A stretch of DNA of 64,000 nt from Amycolatopsis azurea DSM 43854 (GTDB lineage: Bacteria; Actinomycetota; Actinomycetes; Mycobacteriales; Pseudonocardiaceae), in the NCBI RefSeq assembly GCF_001995215.1, contig NZ_MUXN01000023.1:104748-168747 (forward strand). The letters run 5' to 3'. Shown piece after piece: positions 59,838-64,000 of the stretch. Each line of letters starts with the position of its first letter. Position 1 is the stretch's first letter. The position numbers were made by a program, and so were the translations under genes. The notes under the pieces were generated by a model that saw nothing but the letters and a program-made list of their open reading frames with translations, made no database searches and was not told the DNA's origin.

Positions 59838-60053
59838 TCAGGGCTGGTACGGGCGGCGCGGCCGTCCGGTCATCCCGTCGACCTTGCGCACCGCGCCGTC
59901 GATCTGGTTGTGGTACTTGCCCTTGGTCTTGTGGTCGACGAAGGTCGCGGCCTTGTTCACGGCCTTGGACACCTTCTCGGGGTTCTTGCGCACGTAGGCG
60001 CGCACGGCCCCGGCGGTGCCGGCCAGGGCGGTCAACTTCCGCAGTAGAGCCAC
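59838..60053 (-). CDS. Rv0909-type antitoxin-like protein
   Basis: 71 residues, lysine-rich: VRKNPEKVSKAVNKAATFVDHKTKGKY, then HNQIDGAVRKVDG. The repeat of K-A-x-x-F-V-D-x-K-T-x-G-K-Y is the pattern of MT0933/Rv0909-family antitoxins. No SRPBCC-type toxin (Rv0910-like) or other toxin is adjacent. AAAGGGACC precedes ATG 60053. Confidence 0.65.
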   Translation of the reverse strand: MALLRKLTALAGTAGAVRAYVRKNPEKVSKAVNKAATFVDHKTKGKYHNQIDGAVRKVDGMTGRPRRPYQP

Positions 60054-60207
60054 GATGGTCCCTTTCCTCGGGGTCGTCTGGTTGTCCTGCTCAACGACCG
60101 GTGATGGCCGCTGGGTTCCCCGCAGCGCGCCAAATCACTCATTTCGGATATCGGGCACCGGGAAAACGGGGAGCGCGACGAGTGCCGCTGCCGCTAGGTT
60201 CGGGCTC

Positions 60208-61182
60208 ATGCGGGATCTTTCGCTGCTACCCAAGGCCCATCTGCACGTCCACCTCGAGAGCACCGTCCGGCCGGACACGCTCCGTGACATCGGCGAGGCG
60301 AACGGCATCCCCGTCCCCGCGGAACAACCCGTGTTCGACGGATTCCGCGCGTTCGGCGACTACAACGGGCTGCTGCGCTCCTGCCTGCGGCGGCCGGAGG
60401 ACTTCGAACGGGTGGCGCGCGAGTTCTGCGAGGACCAGGTCGCCGACGGCGTCCGCTACGCCGAGGTCACCTTCACCGCGGCCTCGCACGGCGAACGGCT
60501 CGGCGAGCCGGACATGCCGCTCGCGTCCGTCCTCAAAGGACTTTCGGCGGGCACCGCCGAACACGGGCTCCACTGGCGGGTGATCCTGGACCACTCGCGC
60601 CGCCGGTCGGTCGAACGCGCCCGGCGCACCCTCGACCTCGCCCGCCGGTACGCCGGGGACGGGGTGTTCGCGATCGGCCTCGCCGGGGAGGAGAAGTACC
60701 CGCTCGCGCCGTTCGCCGGGATCTGCGACGAGGCCGCGGAGGCGGGGTTGCGCCTGATCCACCACGCCGGGGAGGACGCCGGTCCGCCCAGTATCCGCGA
60801 GGCCCTCGAAATCGGCCGCAGCGAGCGGATCGGCCACGGGATCCGGATCCTGGAGGACGTCGCGCTGGTCGCCGAGGTGCGGGAACGCGGTATCGCGCTG
60901 GAGGTCTGCCCGTCGTCGAACGTGACGATCGGTCTCGTGCCGTCGTTCGAGGAGCACCCGCTCCCCCGGCTGGTCGACGCCGGGCTCGTGGTCACCCTCA
61001 GCACCGACGTCCCGTCGATCACCGGGACGACGCTGACCGACGAGTTCCTGCGCACGCGGGAGGCGTTCGCCTACGACGACCTCGCGCTCGCCGGTCTCGC
61101 CCGGGCGTCCGTCGACGCGTCCTACGCGCCCTCCGAGCTGAAGCGTTCGATCCACGCGGAGATCGACACCTGGCTCGCCTGA
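60208..61182 (+). CDS. Adenosine/adenine deaminase-family protein
   Basis: 324 residues. Zinc ligands H-x-H in KAHLHVHLEST, the His of LIHHAGEDAG with its Glu, and SERIGHGIRIL. The usual S/T-D-D-P motif reads STDVPSI: the zinc-binding Asp is kept, but the next Asp is Val, so the base specificity may differ from adenosine. It acts in purine salvage or on a related aminated heterocycle. ATG 60208 has no ribosome site and a TAGGTT about 8 bases upstream, consistent with a leaderless mRNA. Confidence 0.85.
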   Translation: MRDLSLLPKAHLHVHLESTVRPDTLRDIGEANGIPVPAEQPVFDGFRAFGDYNGLLRSCLRRPEDFERVAREFCEDQVADGVRYAEVTFTAASHGERLGEPDMPLASVLKGLSAGTAEHGLHWRVILDHSRRRSVERARRTLDLARRYAGDGVFAIGLAGEEKYPLAPFAGICDEAAEAGLRLIHHAGEDAGPPSIREALEIGRSERIGHGIRILEDVALVAEVRERGIALEVCPSSNVTIGLVPSFEEHPLPRLVDAGLVVTLSTDVPSITGTTLTDEFLRTREAFAYDDLALAGLARASVDASYAPSELKRSIHAEIDTWLA

Positions 61183-61251
61183 CGGGTGGTTCAGCTCACC
61201 CGGGCGGCGGGCCACACAAGTTCTCCACAACCGTCACGTACCGTGGATGCG

Positions 61252-62094
61252 GTGACCGCTTCGTCCCCTTCGGCACTGGACCTGATGGATCAGTGGCAGC
61301 CCCCGCCCAGGAAACGCGGCCCGCGCGGCTGCGTGATGCTCTCGCTCCTGGTCGTGGGCGCCTTGGTGGCCGGTGCCGTCTGGGTGGTGGTCAGTCTCAA
61401 CGACCGCGAGCCGGTACCGGTCAAGCCGGTGTTCACCGTGCCCGCGCTCTCCCCCGCGCCTCGGTCGGCGATCCCCGGCGACGCCGGACCGCTGCCCGCT
61501 GAGCCCGCGAAGGACGCCTGGATCGCGAAGGTGTCGGAGAACACGGACATCCCCTCGCGCGCCCTGCGGGCGTACGTGAACGCCGCCGAGAAGACCGCGA
61601 AGACCACGCCGCGCTGCGAAATCACCTGGGCGACCATCGCCGGGATCGGCCGCACCGAGTCCCAGCACGCCCGGCACGACGGCTCCCGCGCCGGTGAGGA
61701 CGGCGTCGTGACGCCGCCGATCATCGGCATCCCGCTCGATGGCTCCCCCGGCGTGATGGCGGTCGTCGACACCGACAAGGGCGCCCTCGACGGTGACGCG
61801 AAGTGGGACCGCGCGGTCGGCCCGATGCAGTTCCTGCCCGCCACCTGGAAGCGGTACGGCCTCCGCGCGAGCGGTGACGGCGCCGCGCCGGACCCGCAGA
61901 ACATCGACGACGCCGCGCTGACGACCGCGCGGTACATGTGCGCGAGGGGCGGCGACCTCGGCGATCCGGGCGGCTGGTGGACCGCGGTGCTGACCTACAA
62001 CAACTCCACCCAGTACGGGCAGGAAGTGTTCAGCAACGCCGACGCCTACGGGAAGGCCGCGCTCAAGCCGGAACCCGCGCCGGCACCGCGCTGA
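61252..62094 (+). CDS. Membrane-anchored lytic transglycosylase-like protein
   Basis: About 280 residues. A cytoplasmic N-terminus (DLMDQWQPPPRKRGPRG), one membrane helix (VMLSLLVVGALVAGAVWVVV), a Pro-rich spacer, then an SLT/MltB-type domain: IPSRALRAYVNAAEKT, ITWATIAGIGRTESQHARH with the catalytic Glu, DRAVGPMQFLPATWKRYGL, NIDDAALTTARYMCA and AVLTYNNSTQYGQEV. It cleaves peptidoglycan glycan strands. TACCGT (61239-61244) would start transcription near GTG 61252; GTG 61243 is also in frame. Confidence 0.9.
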   Translation: MTASSPSALDLMDQWQPPPRKRGPRGCVMLSLLVVGALVAGAVWVVVSLNDREPVPVKPVFTVPALSPAPRSAIPGDAGPLPAEPAKDAWIAKVSENTDIPSRALRAYVNAAEKTAKTTPRCEITWATIAGIGRTESQHARHDGSRAGEDGVVTPPIIGIPLDGSPGVMAVVDTDKGALDGDAKWDRAVGPMQFLPATWKRYGLRASGDGAAPDPQNIDDAALTTARYMCARGGDLGDPGGWWTAVLTYNNSTQYGQEVFSNADAYGKAALKPEPAPAPR

Positions 62095-62113
62095 AGCCTT
62101 ACAGAACACGGCC

Positions 62114-63463
62114 TCAGGCGGGCAGAAGCCGGGTCACCAGCTTCGTCAGCTGGTGCACGTTCCGGCATTCGTGCATCTCGACGACCTCCGCGTAGGCGTG
62201 CGCCTCGGAGTCGCCGGTGGACCACAGCGCGGTCCGCTCGGGGTTGAGCCAGTACGTGTGCCTCGCCGCGGCGGCGATCCCGCGCACCGCGGCCAGGTTC
62301 GGGTCGCCGCCGTTGGTCCTGGCGTCCCCGAGGATGAGCATGGAAGTCCTGGGGCCCACGGCGTCCGGGTACCGCTCGACGAATTCGCCGAGCGCGTGCC
62401 CGTAGTCGCTGTGCCCGTCCCAGCGCGTCAGTTCGGCGTCGGCGAGGATGCGCGCGCCGAGGTCCTCCGGATCGGCCGCGCCGGTGTCGACGAGGTGGGT
62501 GATCTCGTCGCACGCGTCGATGAACGCGAACACCCGCACCTTGCTGAACTGGTCCCGCAGGGCCTGCACCAGCAACATGGTGAAGTTCGCGAATCCGGCC
62601 ACCGAGCCCGACATGTCGCACAGCAGCACGATTTCCGGCCTTCCCGGCCGGTGCCGCCGGTACGACGGCCGCATCGGGACGCCGCCGGTGGACAGCGAGC
62701 GCCGCAACGTCCGGCGCAGGTCGATCTGCCCACGCGCGTGCCGCCGTCGCCGGGCTGCCAGCCGGGTGGCGAGCTTGCGCGACAACGGCTGCACGACCCG
62801 GCGGAGTTCGGCGAGTTGCGCGCGGCTGGCGAGCAGGAAGTCGACGCGGTCGGCGGCCGGCGGCACGGCGTGCCGCGAAACCCTTTCCCTGCCACGGACT
62901 TCCGCCACTCGCCGCCGCGCTTCGGTGCGCACCGATCCGCGGAAGCCTTCGACACGACGGCGGACGTCGTCGCGGTCCAGTCTGTCGGTGAAGTCCTCCG
63001 AAGCGCCCGCGCGGATGGCTTCGAGCACGCGGACCACGAGCGTCTGCGGCTGGAGCCGTTCCAGCGTCTGGTGCGCCGACCAGCCCCCGGCGCCCGCCGT
63101 GCCGCCGTACTCCCCCAGCATGTCGACGGCGAGCCCGGCCAGCTGCGTCAGTTCCGTCTGGTCGTTCGCGGCGAGCGCGGTGGCGAGCCGGTCGCGCAAG
63201 GCGGCCAGGTCGTCGACGGGGTCCTGCGACGGCGCGCCGACGCCGAGCGGGAAGTAGATGTCGAACGTCGCGTCGAACACCGCGCGCTGACCGCCGCGCC
63301 GGACGAGCGCCGCCGCGAGCCCTTCCCGCATCTGCTCGCGGGAGGCCAGGCCCAGCACTTCGAGTGCCGCGGCGGCGTCGACCGTCTCACTGGGTCCCGC
63401 CGGGATCCCGTGTTGCCGCAACGCTTCCACGAACTCGACGAGCCTGCCCGGCACGCCGCTCAC
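62114..63463 (-). CDS. VWA-domain protein (CoxE-like) paired with MoxR-type ATPase
   Basis: 449 residues. The first 250 residues are helical (LVEFVEALRQHGIPAGPSE, LYFPLGVG-type region). The C-terminal von Willebrand A domain has the MIDAS motif D-M-S-G-S in VLLCDMSGSVAGFANFTMLL, and DGHSDYGHALGEFVERY. Such proteins work with MoxR AAA ATPases as metal-insertion or remodelling chaperones. GTG 63463 overlaps the ATPase stop (GTGA). The frame extends upstream only as the shadow of the ATPase gene. Confidence 0.88.
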   Translation of the reverse strand: MSGVPGRLVEFVEALRQHGIPAGPSETVDAAAALEVLGLASREQMREGLAAALVRRGGQRAVFDATFDIYFPLGVGAPSQDPVDDLAALRDRLATALAANDQTELTQLAGLAVDMLGEYGGTAGAGGWSAHQTLERLQPQTLVVRVLEAIRAGASEDFTDRLDRDDVRRRVEGFRGSVRTEARRRVAEVRGRERVSRHAVPPAADRVDFLLASRAQLAELRRVVQPLSRKLATRLAARRRRHARGQIDLRRTLRRSLSTGGVPMRPSYRRHRPGRPEIVLLCDMSGSVAGFANFTMLLVQALRDQFSKVRVFAFIDACDEITHLVDTGAADPEDLGARILADAELTRWDGHSDYGHALGEFVERYPDAVGPRTSMLILGDARTNGGDPNLAAVRGIAAAARHTYWLNPERTALWSTGDSEAHAYAEVVEMHECRNVHQLTKLVTRLLPA

Positions 63464-64000
63464 GAGTCGAGGACCTTGCCGAGTTCCAGCCGCGCGTCCG
63501 CCTTCACGACGTCGTCCTGGTGTTTGAGGATGACGCCGAGGCTCGCGCGGACGACGTCCTCGCCGAGGCTGTCCGCGCCGAGCGCCAGCAGGGTCCGGGC
63601 CCAGTCGATGGTCTCCGCGACCGACGGGGCCTTCCGCAGTTCCATCGCCCGCAACGCGGTGATCACCTTGACCACGGACGCCGCGAGCGCGTCGTCGACA
63701 CCCGGGACCTTGAGCCGCACGATGCGCTGCTCCAGTGCGGCGTCGGGGAAATCGATGTGCAGGAAGAGACACCGCCGCCGCAGCGCCTCGGAGAGTTCCC
63801 GGGTCGCGTTCGACGTCAGCACCACGAACGGCTTGCGCCCGGCGGTGATCGTGCCGAGTTCCGGGACGGTGATCTGGAAGTCGCCGAGCACCTCCAGCAG
63901 GAGCCCCTCGATCTCGACGTCGGCCTTGTCGGTCTCGTCGATGAGCAGGACGGTCGGCTCGTCGCCCTTGATGGCCGTCAACAGCGGCCGGGCCAGCAGG
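63460..64000 (-). CDS. MoxR-type AAA+ ATPase (5' end beyond window)
   Basis: About 180 C-terminal residues are visible. Walker B is VLLIDETDKADVEIEG, sensor 1 VVLTSNATRELSEALRRRCLFLHIDFP with the Arg finger, then the C-terminal lid helices. The frame is open to the right edge (LLARPLLTAIKGDEP), so Walker A and the start are outside. It is translationally coupled to the VWA gene, the usual MoxR-VWA pair. Confidence 0.88.
   Translation of the reverse strand, partial: LLARPLLTAIKGDEPTVLLIDETDKADVEIEGLLLEVLGDFQITVPELGTITAGRKPFVVLTSNATRELSEALRRRCLFLHIDFPDAALEQRIVRLKVPGVDDALAASVVKVITALRAMELRKAPSVAETIDWARTLLALGADSLGEDVVRASLGVILKHQDDVVKADARLELGKVLDS

Noticed and set aside
1-64000. CRISPR array, prophage or integrated conjugative element
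   Set aside because: No regularly spaced direct repeats, phage structural genes, integrase or conjugation genes were seen; only the IS5-type end at the left edge is mobile DNA.

Overview
This 64 kb window is about 70% G+C, uses GTG/TTG starts freely, has several promoters whose predicted start lies on or next to the start codon (leaderless mRNAs), and carries typical actinomycete families (SigK/RskA, DipZ, fasciclin lipoproteins, DUF222-HNH, AfsR-type SARP, FecCD siderophore uptake, MocR, Ku, Rv0909-type antitoxin). It looks like a chromosomal piece of a Pseudonocardiaceae-type actinobacterium, Amycolatopsis being the best guess. That assignment is inference from gene content; there is no rRNA in the window and I found no tRNA.

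Layout. 0-9 kb: tail of an IS5-type transposase, GAF-ANTAR regulator, SGNH hydrolase, HSL-type esterase, two fasciclin lipoproteins divergent from dipZ-trxA, an ArsR remnant, an anti-sigma-like ATPase and a Tat-exported ferritin-like protein. 9-20 kb: DUF1232 protein, MerR/MFS divergent pair, secreted tyrosine phosphatase, a decayed CdiI-like immunity gene next to a VOC + ArsR-ArsC fusion pair under an ArsR box, a FecCD-type iron ABC operon, a secreted LPMO under a DasR-type site, and an ArsR/flavin monooxygenase divergent pair with tandem operators. 20-30 kb: membrane and stress proteins (HPF, DUF6131, STAS), secreted alkaline phosphatase, a five-gene Asp23/AmaP envelope operon, a second anti-sigma-like ATPase, an SDR, and sigK-rskA. 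30-36 kb: MarR/P450, CsbD, VOC, hydrolase, a degenerate ATPase divergent from lysE, a B3/B4 protein, ku and yggT. 36-41 kb: AfsR-like regulator, a 40-residue acidic peptide gene and a SagB-type dehydrogenase, the best candidate for an undescribed system (RiPP-like). 41-64 kb: DUF222-HNH, methyltransferase/MerR, DUF305 and DUF6153 proteins, AlkZ-like protein, epoxide hydrolase, NUDIX, MFS/MocR, ssb, cupin, TetR, PfkB-like protein with altered catalytic motif, coiled-coil protein, DinB/ArsR, secreted SUKH protein, recQ, Rv0909-type antitoxin, adenosine-deaminase-like protein, transglycosylase and a VWA + MoxR-type AAA pair that runs off the right edge.

How the parts fit. The sigK-rskA pair and the fasciclin/dipZ cluster are 22 kb apart but correspond to a regulator and its regulon known in Mycobacterium tuberculosis. 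Divergent regulator/target pairs with visible palindromes between or beside them (MerR-MFS, ArsR-monooxygenase, MarR-P450, ArsR-DinB, MocR-MFS, ATPase-lysE) are a recurring arrangement here and allow concrete operator predictions. Start sites given below were chosen from Shine-Dalgarno spacing or promoter geometry where these were visible.
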